Made by a program: the position numbers and the translations under genes. A DNA stretch of 64,000 bases from Pseudomonas sp. AOB-7 (GTDB lineage: Bacteria; Pseudomonadota; Gammaproteobacteria; Pseudomonadales; Pseudomonadaceae). Positions within the stretch are counted from its first letter, which is position 1. Each line of letters begins with the position of its first letter. Below the pieces are notes generated by a model. It saw nothing but the letters and a program-made list of their open reading frames with translations, was not told where the DNA came from and ran no database searches. Location: positions 744,001-808,000 of the forward strand of contig NZ_RFFK01000001.1 in assembly GCF_003696305.1 (NCBI RefSeq), in the 5' to 3' direction. Positions 9,956 to 19,289 of the stretch are shown piece after piece.

Positions 9956-11023
9956 ATGAGTCAGCCGCCCAAATCCCCCAGCATTCTCGAGCTCTACCCG
10001 GAAGACACCCGCGAAGCGGCGACCCTGCTGAAACAGGCGGTGCCGCTGATGATGCGCCACGCCATCGCCCCCAACCCGGTGCATTACGCCCTCTGGTACA
10101 CCTACAGCAAGGGTAGCGAGCCGGAACTCAACCGCCGCCTGGACAAGGCCGTGGAAGATTTCGACGTCTTCCCGCCGGATACCGCGGTCAAGCTGTTTCG
10201 CGACTACATCATCCGCGCCGAACTGGACGAGGCGCGCGCCGGCCAGCAACAGGTGATCGAGCTGGTCGACGACATCGAAGGCGACGTCTCGCGCAGCGTG
10301 ATCGGCAGCCAGAACTACCAGCACAGTCTCAACCACGGACTCAGCGCCCTGCAGGAGCCGATCATCGACGACCTGCCCAGCGTGCTCAGCGAGCTGCAGG
10401 AAAGCACCCAGCTGATGCAGGATCAGCAGGAAAAATTCCTCTATCGCCTACGCGCCGCCCAGGAGGAGATCAAGCACCTGCGCAGCCAGCTGGAGCGCGC
10501 GCACCTGGCCGCCACCCTCGACAGCCTGACCCGCGTATTCAACCGCCACGCCTTCACCCGCCTGCTGGAGCAGGCACTGAACGAATCGCACGAGGGCCTG
10601 GCCCTGGTGATTCTCGATATCGACCACTTCAAGCAGTTCAACGACCAGTACGGCCACCCCTTGGGCGACCGCGTGCTGCAGCACGTCGGCCAGCTGATGC
10701 GCGAGCTGTTGCCGCCGCGCGCCTTCGCCGCCCGCTACGGTGGCGAGGAGTTCTGCGTGGTGCTGCGCGGCTGCACCGACCTCGCCGGCGTGCGCAACTT
10801 CGCCGAGCAGCTACGCCACAAGATCCAGGCCCTGCGGGTCAAGGTGCGCCGCACCGACCAGGTGCTCGACAGCATCACCGCCTCCTTCGGTTTCGCCCTG
10901 GCCGAAGCCGGCGACACCCTCGAGGCCCTGCTCACCCGCGCCGACGACGCGCTCTATCAGGCCAAGCGCAATGGCCGCAACCAGGTTCACCCCGCCACCG
11001 GCGAAAGCATGCTAAGCGCTTGA
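9956..11023 (+). CDS. Diguanylate cyclase (GGDEF), no inhibitory site
   Basis: The 355-residue cytoplasmic protein would make cyclic-di-GMP from two GTP. The C-terminal GGDEF domain has the substrate motifs DSLTRVFNRHAF, DIDHFKQFNDQYGH and an active RYGGEEF (262-266). The RxxD inhibitory site usually found five residues before GGEEF is absent (PPRA at that position). Residues 1-180 are an uncharacterised helical input region with a coiled coil (about 140-185). I start at the ATG giving MSQPPKSPS; an in-frame ATG 81 bases upstream overlaps the preceding terminator region. Confidence 0.9.
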   Translation: MSQPPKSPSILELYPEDTREAATLLKQAVPLMMRHAIAPNPVHYALWYTYSKGSEPELNRRLDKAVEDFDVFPPDTAVKLFRDYIIRAELDEARAGQQQVIELVDDIEGDVSRSVIGSQNYQHSLNHGLSALQEPIIDDLPSVLSELQESTQLMQDQQEKFLYRLRAAQEEIKHLRSQLERAHLAATLDSLTRVFNRHAFTRLLEQALNESHEGLALVILDIDHFKQFNDQYGHPLGDRVLQHVGQLMRELLPPRAFAARYGGEEFCVVLRGCTDLAGVRNFAEQLRHKIQALRVKVRRTDQVLDSITASFGFALAEAGDTLEALLTRADDALYQAKRNGRNQVHPATGESMLSA

Positions 11024-11194
11024 TTTGAGAAGCCCCTGCCTTTGCTGTTAAATACGCCCCGCGCGCCGCGCTCTTGTCCTGCGGCGCGCGCGACGCAATA
11101 CATCGGCGCGCGCCATGGCCGTCCAGCTGGCCACGGCGAACTTGCCGCCTCCGCAGCACCCTAAGTCGTCATTCAATCAGTGAGTTCATCGAAG

Positions 11195-11824
11195 ATGTTG
11201 AAGATTGCCCATCTTGTGACAGGGTTTGCCGCCCTGCTGCTGTCTGCCGTTCCCAGTTTTTCCGGCACATTCCTCGCCACCCCCGACGCCCCCTACCTGG
11301 CTCTGATCGGCCTGCTCAACCTACTGCTCGCGCCGCAGCAAGCGCTCAACCTCGGCGCAGCCCGCCAGCAGCTGCAGGGTCTGGCATCGGCCCTACTGAT
11401 CCTCGCCGCCGTGGTTCAGGGCCTGATTCTGCTCGCGCCGCTGCCGAATATCGGCGGCCAACCCGCCATCTGGCTGAGTCTGCTGATCGCCGTCGTCGCC
11501 ACCCTGCTGCACCTGACCAGCCAGCTGCGCCCGCAGCCGCGCCAGAGCAGTCAACGCAGCCCGCGCGCGCAACCTGGTCAGCACGCCGCGACCAGCGAGC
11601 AAGACGACCGCGAAACCGGCACGGTCAAGTGGTTCAACACCTCCAAGGGATTCGGCTTTATCTCCCGCGACTCGGGCGAAGACATCTTCGTGCACTTTCG
11701 CGCCATCCGCGGCGAAGGCCACCGCGTACTGGTCGAAGGTCAGCGCGTAGAGTTCTCGGTGATGCAGCGCGACAAGGGCCTGCAGGCCGAAGACGTGATC
11801 GCCGCCGCCCCCGCACGGCGCTGA
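11195..11824 (+). CDS. Membrane-anchored cold-shock-domain protein
   Basis: The 209-residue protein has an N-terminal membrane part with three to four hydrophobic segments (about 1-110), a Gln/Arg-rich linker, and a C-terminal cold-shock domain with RNP1 KGFGFI and RNP2-like DIFVHF. Cold-shock domains bind single-stranded RNA or DNA, so this would hold such an activity at the inner membrane. A GTG at 11180 is in frame, but only the ATG at 11195 has an upstream site (GTGAG at 10 bases). P. aeruginosa has a similar protein at this locus. A strong terminator follows. Confidence 0.87.
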   Translation: MLKIAHLVTGFAALLLSAVPSFSGTFLATPDAPYLALIGLLNLLLAPQQALNLGAARQQLQGLASALLILAAVVQGLILLAPLPNIGGQPAIWLSLLIAVVATLLHLTSQLRPQPRQSSQRSPRAQPGQHAATSEQDDRETGTVKWFNTSKGFGFISRDSGEDIFVHFRAIRGEGHRVLVEGQRVEFSVMQRDKGLQAEDVIAAAPARR

Positions 11825-11834
11825 GCCTCGCAGC

Positions 11835-11870
11835 AACAAAAAGCCCGCGATCATCGCGGGCTTTTTGTTG
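11835..11870. terminator. Strong terminator after the cold-shock gene
   Basis: A 16-bp near-perfect inverted repeat (CAACAAAAAGCCCGCGA, TCAT-centred, mirrored) ends in CTTTTTGTTG on the plus strand and CTTTTTGTTG on the minus strand. It can serve both strands and lies between the convergent cold-shock and slyX genes. Confidence 0.9.
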
Positions 11871-11947
11871 CCTGGCATCCCTGGCGCCCCCCTTCTGGCC
11901 GTCGCTGCGCGACGCCCAAAATCGCTCCCTGGGATTTTTTGTTGGGC

Positions 11948-12154
11948 TTAATAATGTGGCGGAGGTGCCTCGTCCTCGGCGACGCCCGCCTGCCCGTGCA
12001 ACTCTTCCTGACGCCGCGCCAGGGCCGCCAACTGCAGTTGCAGGCGCTCGATACGCTTGTGCTGCTCGACCAGCTCGTCGCTCAGCGCCTGAATGGTGTC
12101 GTCCTGGAAGGCCAGGCGGCTCTCCAGCTCCATGACCCGCGCCTCGAGGCTCAT
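11948..12154 (-). CDS. slyX: SlyX family protein
   Basis: This is a 68-residue SlyX protein, almost entirely a coiled coil ([20 protein letters not shown]...) ending in the typical Pro-rich tail DEAPPPHY. The function of SlyX is unknown; the name comes from proximity to slyD in E. coli. It overlaps the end of the HIT gene by 4 bases and is translationally coupled to it. The same pair occurs in P. aeruginosa upstream of oprD. Confidence 0.92.
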   Translation of the reverse strand: MSLEARVMELESRLAFQDDTIQALSDELVEQHKRIERLQLQLAALARRQEELHGQAGVAEDEAPPPHY

Positions 12155-12582
12155 GCCGCCTCTCCGGCGAACTGGAAATCCTCGGTCAGCACCAGGCGCA
12201 GCTTGTCCTTGAGTTGCTGCACCTGGTCCTCGGCGTAGGGCTGCGCCGGCTGCCGCCCCCAGACGGGCGCCGGCCAGGCGGCATCCTCGCGACGCCGTAC
12301 GATCACGTGCATATGCAGCTGGCTGACCAGGTTGCCCAGGGTCGCCACGTTCATCTTGTCCGCGGCGAAGGTGTCCTTGAGCTTCTCGGCCAGCAGGGTG
12401 GTTTCCTGCCAGAGCCGGGTCTGGTCGGCGGCATCCAGCTGGAACAATTCGCTGACCTCCTCGCGCCGCGGGACCAGGATGAACCAGGGGTAGTGGGCAT
12501 CGTTCATCAGCAACAGACGACACAGGGGGAAGTCCCCGATCAGCAGGCAGTCCTGCTGCAAACGCGAATCCAGGACGAACAT
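12151..12582 (-). CDS. HIT-domain protein with altered triad
   Basis: The 143-residue histidine-triad-fold protein belongs to the nucleotide hydrolase/transferase superfamily. The signature H-x-H-x-H reads HMHVI in [10 protein letters not shown], so the third His is replaced by Ile. This variant, followed by [10 protein letters not shown], recurs in a proteobacterial HIT subgroup and does not look like a chance mutation. Whether it still hydrolyses nucleotides is uncertain. AGGAG precedes the ATG. It is the first gene of a HIT-slyX operon. Confidence 0.88.
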   Translation of the reverse strand: MFVLDSRLQQDCLLIGDFPLCRLLLMNDAHYPWFILVPRREEVSELFQLDAADQTRLWQETTLLAEKLKDTFAADKMNVATLGNLVSQLHMHVIVRRREDAAWPAPVWGRQPAQPYAEDQVQQLKDKLRLVLTEDFQFAGEAA

Positions 12583-13252
12583 GGCGACTCTCCTCGCATC
12601 AAGCCATCAACCAAGCTTAGCGCCGGACCAGCTCGGCGCACTGGGCGCGCAGCATACGCGGCCGGCGGCGACAATTCACCCCGCCGCCACGCACCAGCGC
12701 AAGGCAGCTCGGCGCGACGCGCACCGCAGGCGTGCACCATTTTGTTTCCTACCGTAATAATCGCCGCCGCACGTTACCGCACGCGGCTTCCGATACGGCC
12801 GCCAAGGGCCTCAAGGCGCCTCGCCCGCCTTCGCCGCAAAGCGTCGACGCGGCCACGGCGAACCCGCGGCGGAGCCGGCTCGGCCTGGACCAAAGCGCCC
12901 CTGGCCGCCGGCAAAAGCGAGCTTTTAACGCCGAACTGGGGTTTTGAGCACGACTTTTGCTATCGGTTTGGGCAATGCTCGGCACGCCGCGCAGCGGGTC
13001 AATAACAGCGGTATCCGGCACCTCAAACCGCGGAACCAGTCGGCGCAACGGGACGCAAGTGCAGAACTACAGATTTGCGACATCCTTCATAAGCCTTTGC
13101 GACACTGCTGTGAAGAAATCGCAACGAATAGATTGCAACTATCGCCAACATTGGCTGCGTGCTATAAGTTAGCGCCGACACAAAAAGAAAGAGCCGCCCA
13201 TACAATAATTAGATGGGCAGCGCAACTCTTCTAAACCAAAGGAGCAATCACG
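12583..13252. promoter_or_regulatory. Long intergenic region / oprD leader
   Basis: About 670 bases without a convincing gene separate HIT and oprD. The left part is GC-rich; from about 12950 it becomes more AT-rich. Two direct repeats TTTGCGACA (13074-13082 and 13096-13104) start 22 bp apart, two helical turns, as regulator sites often do. A hairpin GCCCAT/ATGGGC (13196-13218) lies in the probable 5' UTR. AAAGGAG sits 8 bases before the oprD ATG. oprD of P. aeruginosa is controlled by ArgR and metal-responsive regulators, but I did not find a clear ArgR site. Confidence 0.5.
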
Positions 13253-14533
13253 ATGCAAGTGATGAAGTGGAGCGTAATCGCCCTGGCAGTAGCCGCGGGC
13301 ACTTCCCAAATGGCAGTGGCGTCCAGCCAGTCCGAATCCAACGGCTTCATTGAAGACAGCAGCTTCAACATCTTCAATCGCGTTCTGTACATGAACCGCG
13401 ATTTCAAGAATGGCGGCGCAAACTTCAACAGCGTCACCGGCGCCAAGAATGGTTATCGCGAAGAAACCGGCCTGGGCATTCGCCTGCTGTACGAATCCGG
13501 CTTCACCCAAGGTACCGTAGGCGTCGGTTTCGACGCTCACTCCCTGAGCAGCATCAAGCTCGACAGCGGCCGCGGCCGCCACAGCAATGGCTTGTTCGAC
13601 ACCACTGGCGACGGCCGTGGTGACGATACCCAGACCGAAGTCGGCGGCGCCGTCAAGTTCCGTATTTCCGACACCGTCCTGAAGCACGGCAACATGTTCA
13701 CTGCCAGCCCTGTGTTCAGCACCGACGACAGCCGTATCCTGCCGGAAACCACCACCGGCACGCTGATCACCAGCAACGAAATCGAAGGCCTGGAACTGAC
13801 CGCCGGCCGCTTCACCGCCATGAGCAGCCAGGTCAGCACCGATCGCGACACTTTCGCCCTGACCGAAGCCAATATCGTTGGCGCCAGCTACAGCTTCACC
13901 GACAACTTCAGCGGCGCCATTCACGCTTCCGACGTCGAAGATCACTTCAAGAAGCAGTACATCAACCTGAATTACAACCTGCCGCTGGCAGAAGATCAGG
14001 CCCTGAACTTCGACTTCAACGGCTACCGCACCAGGGATGACGGCCAGGCACTGTCGGGCGAAGTCGACAACAAGATCTGGAGCTTGGCAGCGGCTTACTC
14101 GCTGGGCGCCCATACCTTCACCGTCGCTCACCAGCGCTCCTCCGGCGACACCGCCTATGCTTATGGCGTGGACGGCGGCGGCACCATCTGGCTGGCCAAC
14201 TCGGTTCAATACTCCGACTTCGACCGCAAGGACGAGCGTTCCTGGCAGGCTCGCTACGACCTGAACATGGCCGAGTACGGCGTACCGGGCCTGAGCTTCA
14301 TGACTCGCTACATCTACGGCGATAATATCGACGTCGAAGGTTTCGATGAAGAAGGTAAAGAACACGAGTTCAACTTCGAAACCAAGTACGTCGTTCAGGA
14401 AGGCGCAGCCAAGGACCTGTCGTTCCGCATCCGCAGCTCCATCTGGCGCGCCAACAGCGTGCAGAACGCTGAATACGGCTCCGACCTGAACGACTTCCGC
14501 CTGATCGTCGAATACCCGCTGGAAGTGCTGTAA
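13253..14533 (+). CDS. oprD: OprD-family outer-membrane porin
   Basis: This 426-residue OprD-family channel for basic amino acids or small peptides has a Sec signal peptide (about 1-23, ending AVA-S), then an 18-strand-type beta barrel with alternating aromatic strands and C-terminal FRLIVEYPLEVL. SSQSESNGFIEDSSFNIFNRVLY at the mature start is typical of the family. Carbapenem entry is a known property of P. aeruginosa OprD; whether this one shares it cannot be read from sequence. Position before the thioesterase/proS pair matches oprD, and codon use fits high expression. A terminator follows. Confidence 0.92.
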   Translation: MQVMKWSVIALAVAAGTSQMAVASSQSESNGFIEDSSFNIFNRVLYMNRDFKNGGANFNSVTGAKNGYREETGLGIRLLYESGFTQGTVGVGFDAHSLSSIKLDSGRGRHSNGLFDTTGDGRGDDTQTEVGGAVKFRISDTVLKHGNMFTASPVFSTDDSRILPETTTGTLITSNEIEGLELTAGRFTAMSSQVSTDRDTFALTEANIVGASYSFTDNFSGAIHASDVEDHFKKQYINLNYNLPLAEDQALNFDFNGYRTRDDGQALSGEVDNKIWSLAAAYSLGAHTFTVAHQRSSGDTAYAYGVDGGGTIWLANSVQYSDFDRKDERSWQARYDLNMAEYGVPGLSFMTRYIYGDNIDVEGFDEEGKEHEFNFETKYVVQEGAAKDLSFRIRSSIWRANSVQNAEYGSDLNDFRLIVEYPLEVL

Positions 14534-14558
14534 CTCCTGCGTTATTCGATAGCTAGTT

Positions 14559-14588
14559 AAAAAAGCCCGGCATTCGCCGGGCTTTTTC
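14559..14588. terminator. Intrinsic terminator after oprD
   Basis: AAAAAAGCCCGGC / GCCGGGCTTTTTC with an ATTC loop, 26 bases after the oprD stop. The A and T tracts on both sides make it usable for the convergent thioesterase gene too. Confidence 0.9.
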
Positions 14589-14613
14589 TTTGCACTTCAA
14601 TTAACCGAAGCGT

Positions 14614-15030
14614 TCAAAGCGGCAACGCGTAAGTGCCCGTTACATGCGCCACCAACTCGTCCTCATTGCCCGCCGAATAGAGCGAGACCTCGCACACCGC
14701 CTGGCGGCGGCTCAGGCGCAGGATGCGCGCCTCGGCGAGCAGGTCCACCGGCCTGGGCTTGACCAGGAAGTTGATATTGAGGTTAGAAGTCACCGCCATT
14801 TCCACCCGCCCGAGGCGGCCCAGCACCATGGCGTACATGGCCGCATCGCCCAGGGCCATGATGGTCGGCCCGGACAGGGTGCCGCCCGGACGCACCAGTT
14901 TGGCCTGAAAGGGCACCCGCGCCAGCACGCTCTCGCCGTCCAGCCGGTCGATGTGCAGATCGATATCCTCGGCCATCGGCAGCCCCGCGCGAATCAGCGC
15001 CTGAACCTCCCCCGCAGTCAATCCCGCCAC
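14614..15030 (-). CDS. PaaI-type hotdog thioesterase
   Basis: The 138-residue hotdog-fold protein resembles PaaI/acyl-CoA thioesterases: GGTLSGPTIMALGDAAMYAMV is the helix with the catalytic acidic residue, then VEMAVTSNLNINFLVKP. I start at GTG (VAGLTAGEV), which has GGGAGG 6 bases upstream; no ATG fits upstream and the next internal ATG would remove the first strand. It is divergent from proS, as in P. aeruginosa. The substrate is unknown. Confidence 0.85.
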   Translation of the reverse strand: MAGLTAGEVQALIRAGLPMAEDIDLHIDRLDGESVLARVPFQAKLVRPGGTLSGPTIMALGDAAMYAMVLGRLGRVEMAVTSNLNINFLVKPRPVDLLAEARILRLSRRQAVCEVSLYSAGNEDELVAHVTGTYALPL

Positions 15031-15165
15031 CTCGACCTCCCGCTTATCGCCGTCGTTGCGCAGGCACGCGGCCGATCTGCCGGCGCCCCGTCCTGTACGC
15101 CACTGTACAGGCACCGTACAATGCCGCCCTATTCCAAGCCCTAGCAACCGACAGAACGGCCAAAC

Positions 15166-16881
15166 ATGCGTACCAGTCAGTTCCTGCTCTCGACCCTGAA
15201 AGAAACCCCTTCCGATGCCGTGGTGATCAGCCACCAGCTGATGCTGCGTGCCGGCATGATCCGCAAGCTGGCCTCCGGCCTGTACACCTGGCTGCCGATG
15301 GGCCTGCGCGTGCTGCGCAAGGTGGAGAAGGTGGTGCGCGAGGAAATGAACGCCGCCGGCGCCCTGGAAGTGCTGATGCCTGCCATCCAGCCGGCCGAGT
15401 TGTGGCAGGAGTCCGGCCGCTGGGTGCAGTACGGCCCCGAGCTGCTGCGCCTGAAGGATCGCCACGAGCGCGACTTCTGCGTCGGCCCGACCCATGAGGA
15501 AGTGATCACCGATCTGGCGCGCAACGAGCTGAACAGCTACAAGCAGCTGCCGATCAACATGTACCAGATCCAGACCAAGTTCCGCGACGAGATCCGCCCG
15601 CGCTTCGGTCTGATGCGCGGCCGCGAGTTCATCATGAAGGACGCCTACTCCTTCCATGCCGACCAGGCCTCGCTGCAGGAAACCTACGACCGCATGCACC
15701 AGGCCTACTGCAACGTGTTCAGCCGTCTGGGCCTGAATTTCCGCCCGGTACAGGCCGACACCGGCTCCATCGGCGGCACCGGCTCGCATGAGTTCCACGT
15801 GCTGGCCGAGTCCGGCGAAGACGATATCGCCTTCAGCAACGTCTCCGACTACGCCGCCAATATCGAGAAGGCCGAGGCCATCCCGCGCGAGCAAGCGCGC
15901 GGCGCCGCCACCGAAGCGATGCGCCTGGTCGACACCCCCGACACCAAGACCATCGACGCCCTGGTGCAGGGCTTCGGCCTGGCCATCGAGAAGACCATCA
16001 AGACCCTGGTGGTGCACGCTGCCGAGGAAGGCAAGCTGATCGCCCTGATCGTCCGTGGCGACCACGAGCTCAACGAGATCAAGGCCGCCAACCTGGAGCA
16101 GGTCGCCAGCCCGCTGCAGATGGCCAGCGAAGCCGAGATTCGCGCCGCCATCGGTGCCGGCCCCGGCTCGCTGGGCCCGGTCAACCTGCCGATCCCCTGC
16201 ATCGTCGATCGCAGCGTGGCGCTGATGAGCGATTTCGCCTCCGGTGCCAACATCGAGGACAAGCACTACTTCGGCGTCAACTGGGAGCGCGACCTGCCGC
16301 TGCCGGCAGTGGCCGACCTGCGCAACGTGGTCGCCGGCGACCCCAGCCCGGATGGCCAGGGCACCCTGGAGATCAAGCGCGGCATCGAAGTCGGGCATAT
16401 CTTCCAGCTCGGCACCAAGTACAGCGAGGCGATGAACTGCCAGGTCCTGGGTGAGAACGGCAAGCCGGTCACCCTGACCATGGGCTGCTACGGCATCGGC
16501 GTATCGCGCGTGGTGGCCGCGGCCATCGAGCAGAACAACGACGAGCGCGGCATCCTCTGGAACGACGCCCTGGCGCCCTTCCACATCGCCCTGGTGCCGC
16601 TGCGCTACGAAACCGAGCAGGTCCGCGAGGCCACCGACAAGCTCTACGCCGAGCTGACCGCCGCTGGTTTCGAGGTGCTGCTGGACGACCGCGACAAGAA
16701 GACCAGCCCCGGCATCAAGTTCGCCGACATGGAGCTGATCGGCATTCCGCACCGCGTGGTAGTCAGCGACCGCGGCCTGGCCGACGGCAACCTGGAATAC
16801 AAGAGCCGCGCCGAGACCGAAGCCCAGGCCGTGCCGCTGGCCGACATCCTGCCCTTCCTGCAAGCCCGTATCAGCCGCTGA
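15166..16881 (+). CDS. proS: Prolyl-tRNA synthetase, bacterial type
   Basis: ProS charges tRNA(Pro). The 571-residue class II enzyme has motif 1 ([20 protein letters not shown]), motif 2 ([17 protein letters not shown]), an INS editing domain (about 230-400, including the conserved Lys in DTPDTKTID) that removes misacylated Ala, motif 3 ([15 protein letters not shown]) and a C-terminal anticodon domain. It starts ATGCGTACCAGTCAG and is followed 20 bases later by a lipoprotein gene on the same strand. Confidence 0.98.
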   Translation: MRTSQFLLSTLKETPSDAVVISHQLMLRAGMIRKLASGLYTWLPMGLRVLRKVEKVVREEMNAAGALEVLMPAIQPAELWQESGRWVQYGPELLRLKDRHERDFCVGPTHEEVITDLARNELNSYKQLPINMYQIQTKFRDEIRPRFGLMRGREFIMKDAYSFHADQASLQETYDRMHQAYCNVFSRLGLNFRPVQADTGSIGGTGSHEFHVLAESGEDDIAFSNVSDYAANIEKAEAIPREQARGAATEAMRLVDTPDTKTIDALVQGFGLAIEKTIKTLVVHAAEEGKLIALIVRGDHELNEIKAANLEQVASPLQMASEAEIRAAIGAGPGSLGPVNLPIPCIVDRSVALMSDFASGANIEDKHYFGVNWERDLPLPAVADLRNVVAGDPSPDGQGTLEIKRGIEVGHIFQLGTKYSEAMNCQVLGENGKPVTLTMGCYGIGVSRVVAAAIEQNNDERGILWNDALAPFHIALVPLRYETEQVREATDKLYAELTAAGFEVLLDDRDKKTSPGIKFADMELIGIPHRVVVSDRGLADGNLEYKSRAETEAQAVPLADILPFLQARISR

Positions 16882-16901
16882 TCACGCCGCACCGAGACAT
16901 C

Positions 16902-17855
16902 ATGCACACGAGCAACAGCCTTCGCCTCATCGGCGCCGCCCTGTGCGGCGCCCTCTTCCTCAGCGGCTGCGCCAACCAGCTGCCGCAACGCAGCGAGCAC
17001 GAGGAGCGCGTCGAACGCAAACTGCTGGACCACCAGCTGCAGATCGACGTGGGCGAACCCAAGGTATTGGAACTGCCCCAGCGCCGGGTGCGCGTGCATG
17101 ATCAGAAGAACTTCGAGGTCACCGCCTTCGAGGTCACCCGCCGCTACGACCGCTACACCCCCTACCAGCCCTGGCGCGAGCTGTACGAGGTGCCACTGGG
17201 CGCGGTGGCGGTGGTCGCCGGGATCGGCGCCAACGTGCTCAACGTGGTGCTGCTCGGCAGCCTGCCGGACAGCGCGACGCGCGACTGGATCAGCTACGGC
17301 ATGGCCGGGCTCAACCCCTTCATGAACGTCGAGTCCAACGGCCGCGCCGAGCAGAACCTGGCGAGCATCGAAGAGGTCCAGCAGGATCGCCGCATGGAAT
17401 ATTCCAGCCTGCCCTGGGCCGAGCGTCCGGTGCGGGTGTTGGCCGGCGAGCAGAGCTTCGAGCTGCTCACCGACCGCAGCGGCGTGCTACGCCTGAACCT
17501 GCTGGACAGCCCCTTCACCGAACAGGATATCGGCCGTCTCGGCATGCTCCTGCTCAGCGTCGAGGACGAGCGCGACGAGACCCGCGCCGAGGCCAGCCTG
17601 CTGGTCAGCCACACCCTGCGCGGCAAGCTGCGCGAGGCCCACGACCTGATCTTCGACGACCTCGAGGACGACGACGTGGCGCAGTGGGTGCACCGGGTCA
17701 AGCGCCTGTCCGACCTGGGCCTGGAAGAAGAAGCCAGCGAGCTGGAGCAGAGCCTGATCGAACTGACCCGCAACGACCCGGAACTGCAGGAAGCCTTCCT
17801 CAAGGCCCTGCTGGAAGACGCCGGCCGCCTGGCCGCCGATCCCGTGGTGAACTGA
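16902..17855 (+). CDS. Predicted lipoprotein, unknown function
   Basis: This 317-residue envelope protein has a lipoprotein signal peptide: hydrophobic stretch then LSGC with Cys24 as the probable lipidation site. The mature part contains a hydrophobic stretch (GAVAVVAGIGANVLNVVLLG) and a helical acidic C-terminal third (LIFDDLEDDDVAQWVHRVKRL). I recognise no catalytic motif. An equivalent gene follows proS in P. aeruginosa. It is 7 bases ahead of a lytic transglycosylase gene, hinting at a cell-wall role, but that is inference. Confidence 0.8.
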   Translation: MHTSNSLRLIGAALCGALFLSGCANQLPQRSEHEERVERKLLDHQLQIDVGEPKVLELPQRRVRVHDQKNFEVTAFEVTRRYDRYTPYQPWRELYEVPLGAVAVVAGIGANVLNVVLLGSLPDSATRDWISYGMAGLNPFMNVESNGRAEQNLASIEEVQQDRRMEYSSLPWAERPVRVLAGEQSFELLTDRSGVLRLNLLDSPFTEQDIGRLGMLLLSVEDERDETRAEASLLVSHTLRGKLREAHDLIFDDLEDDDVAQWVHRVKRLSDLGLEEEASELEQSLIELTRNDPELQEAFLKALLEDAGRLAADPVVN

Positions 17856-17862
17856 GGCGCCT

Positions 17863-18435
17863 GTGCCCCTGCCTCGACTGCTGCTGGCGGCGCTGCTGCT
17901 GGCCGTCAGTGCCGCCGAGGCCAACCTGCGCCAGGCGCCCGAGCCGGAACTGCGCGAACTGCTGCAACGCACGGTGAGCCAGGCCGACAGTTTCGCCGAC
18001 CGCTTCGATGCCGAGGTCTGGCTGCTGGACATGTCCACCCGCCTGACCCGCTATGTCCCCGACGACCAGCAGCGCCTGACGCTGCTGCGCCTGGTGCACG
18101 CCGAGGCGAGCAAGGCCGGGCTGCGTCCGGACCTGGTGATCGCCCTGATCCACGCCGAGAGCCACTTCGACCGTTTCGCCATTTCTTCAGTGGGCGCCCA
18201 GGGGCTGATGCAGGTGATGCCCTTCTGGAAGGCCGAACTGGGCCGGCCACAGGACAACCTCACCGACAACGCCACCAACCTGCGTTACGGCTGCACCATC
18301 CTGGCCTACTACCTCAAGCGCGAGAACGGCAATCTCAGCCGCGCCCTGGCCCGCTACAACGGCAGCCTCGGCCAGCTGAAATACCCGGCCAAGGTCATGG
18401 GCTTCTGGTACGACTACTGGTACGTCAAGCCTTAG
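17863..18435 (+). CDS. SLT-family lytic transglycosylase
   Basis: The 190-residue exported enzyme cleaves the glycan strands of peptidoglycan. It has a signal peptide (about 1-20, ending AEA) and a soluble lytic transglycosylase domain with catalytic Glu99 in HAESHFDRFAIS, then VGAQGLMQVMP and the RYNGS motif. The start is GTG at 17863 with a GAGG site just after the previous stop codon. It is probably co-transcribed with the lipoprotein gene and proS. Confidence 0.92.
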   Translation: MPLPRLLLAALLLAVSAAEANLRQAPEPELRELLQRTVSQADSFADRFDAEVWLLDMSTRLTRYVPDDQQRLTLLRLVHAEASKAGLRPDLVIALIHAESHFDRFAISSVGAQGLMQVMPFWKAELGRPQDNLTDNATNLRYGCTILAYYLKRENGNLSRALARYNGSLGQLKYPAKVMGFWYDYWYVKP

Positions 18436-18449
18436 CGCGCGCCCTGCGC

Positions 18450-19271
18450 CTAGACCATCTGCAGGCCCTGCTTGCCTTGCGGCGGAGGAAAGGCCGCGTC
18501 GAGCAGGGCCAGATCGTCCTCGCTCAGCACCAGCGCAGCCGCCGCGGCATTGTCGCGCAGGTGCGCGGCCTCCACGGCCTTGGGAATGGCGATCACCCCG
18601 CCCTGGCGCAGGGTCCAGGCCAGCGCCACCTGGGCCGGCGTGGCGGCATGCCGCGCGGCCACTTCGCTCAGCGCCGGCTCGCGCAACAGGGCGCCGGCCT
18701 GACTCAGCGGACAATAGGCCATCAGCGGCATGCCGGCGCGGCGCTGCCAGGGCAGCAGGTCGTACTCGATGCCGCGCGCCTCGAGGTTGTACAGCACCTG
18801 GTTGGCGGCGCAAGCCGCCTCGTCCAGCTCGACCAGGTCGTCCAGATCGAAGTTGGACACGCCCCAGGCGCCGATCTTGCCCTGCTCGCGCAGGCGCTCG
18901 AAGCCCACGACCGTCTCCTGCAGGGGGTGCTGGCCGCGCCAGTGCAGCAGGTACAGGTCGATGCTCTCGCAACCCAGGCGCCGCAGGCTGCGTTCGCAGG
19001 CCTGTTGCACGCCCTGGCGGCTGGCGTTGTGCGGATAGACCTTGCTGACCAGAAAGACCTGCTCGCGGCGCCCGGCGATGGCCTCGCCGACCACCTCCTC
19101 GGCGCCGCCCTCGCCGTACATTTCCGCGGTGTCGATCAGCCGCAGGCCGAGCTCGAGGCCTTCGCGCAGGGCCGCCACTTCGCGCGTCCGCTGGCGGCGA
19201 TCCTCGCCCATGTGCCAGGTGCCCTGGCCGATCACCGGCACCCGGGTGCCGGCCAACTCAAGCGTACGCAT
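18450..19271 (-). CDS. Aldo/keto reductase
   Basis: This 273-residue NADPH-dependent reductase has the AKR tetrad visible: Asp47 (LIDTAE), Tyr52 (MYG), Lys77 (LVSKVYP) and His110 (YLLHWRG). C-terminal IPKAVEAAHLRDN binds the cofactor phosphate. I start at the ATG at 19271, which has AGGAG 8 bases upstream; a GTG at 19277 is also in frame. It is the last gene of a compact minus-strand group starting with a methyltransferase. The substrate is unknown. Confidence 0.9.
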   Translation of the reverse strand: MRTLELAGTRVPVIGQGTWHMGEDRRQRTREVAALREGLELGLRLIDTAEMYGEGGAEEVVGEAIAGRREQVFLVSKVYPHNASRQGVQQACERSLRRLGCESIDLYLLHWRGQHPLQETVVGFERLREQGKIGAWGVSNFDLDDLVELDEAACAANQVLYNLEARGIEYDLLPWQRRAGMPLMAYCPLSQAGALLREPALSEVAARHAATPAQVALAWTLRQGGVIAIPKAVEAAHLRDNAAAAALVLSEDDLALLDAAFPPPQGKQGLQMV

Positions 19272-19289
19272 CGTCACTGCTCCTCCTGT

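Noticed and set aside
12944..13234. A 96-codon open frame in the oprD leader
   Set aside because: No ribosome site, unusual residue mix, and it runs into the probable oprD promoter and hairpin.
14614..16863. A 749-codon open frame antisense to proS
   Set aside because: It is the mirror of a strongly coding class II synthetase in high-GC DNA; only its last 138 codons (14614-15030) are a real gene. The His/Gln/Leu-rich translation is the usual shadow pattern.
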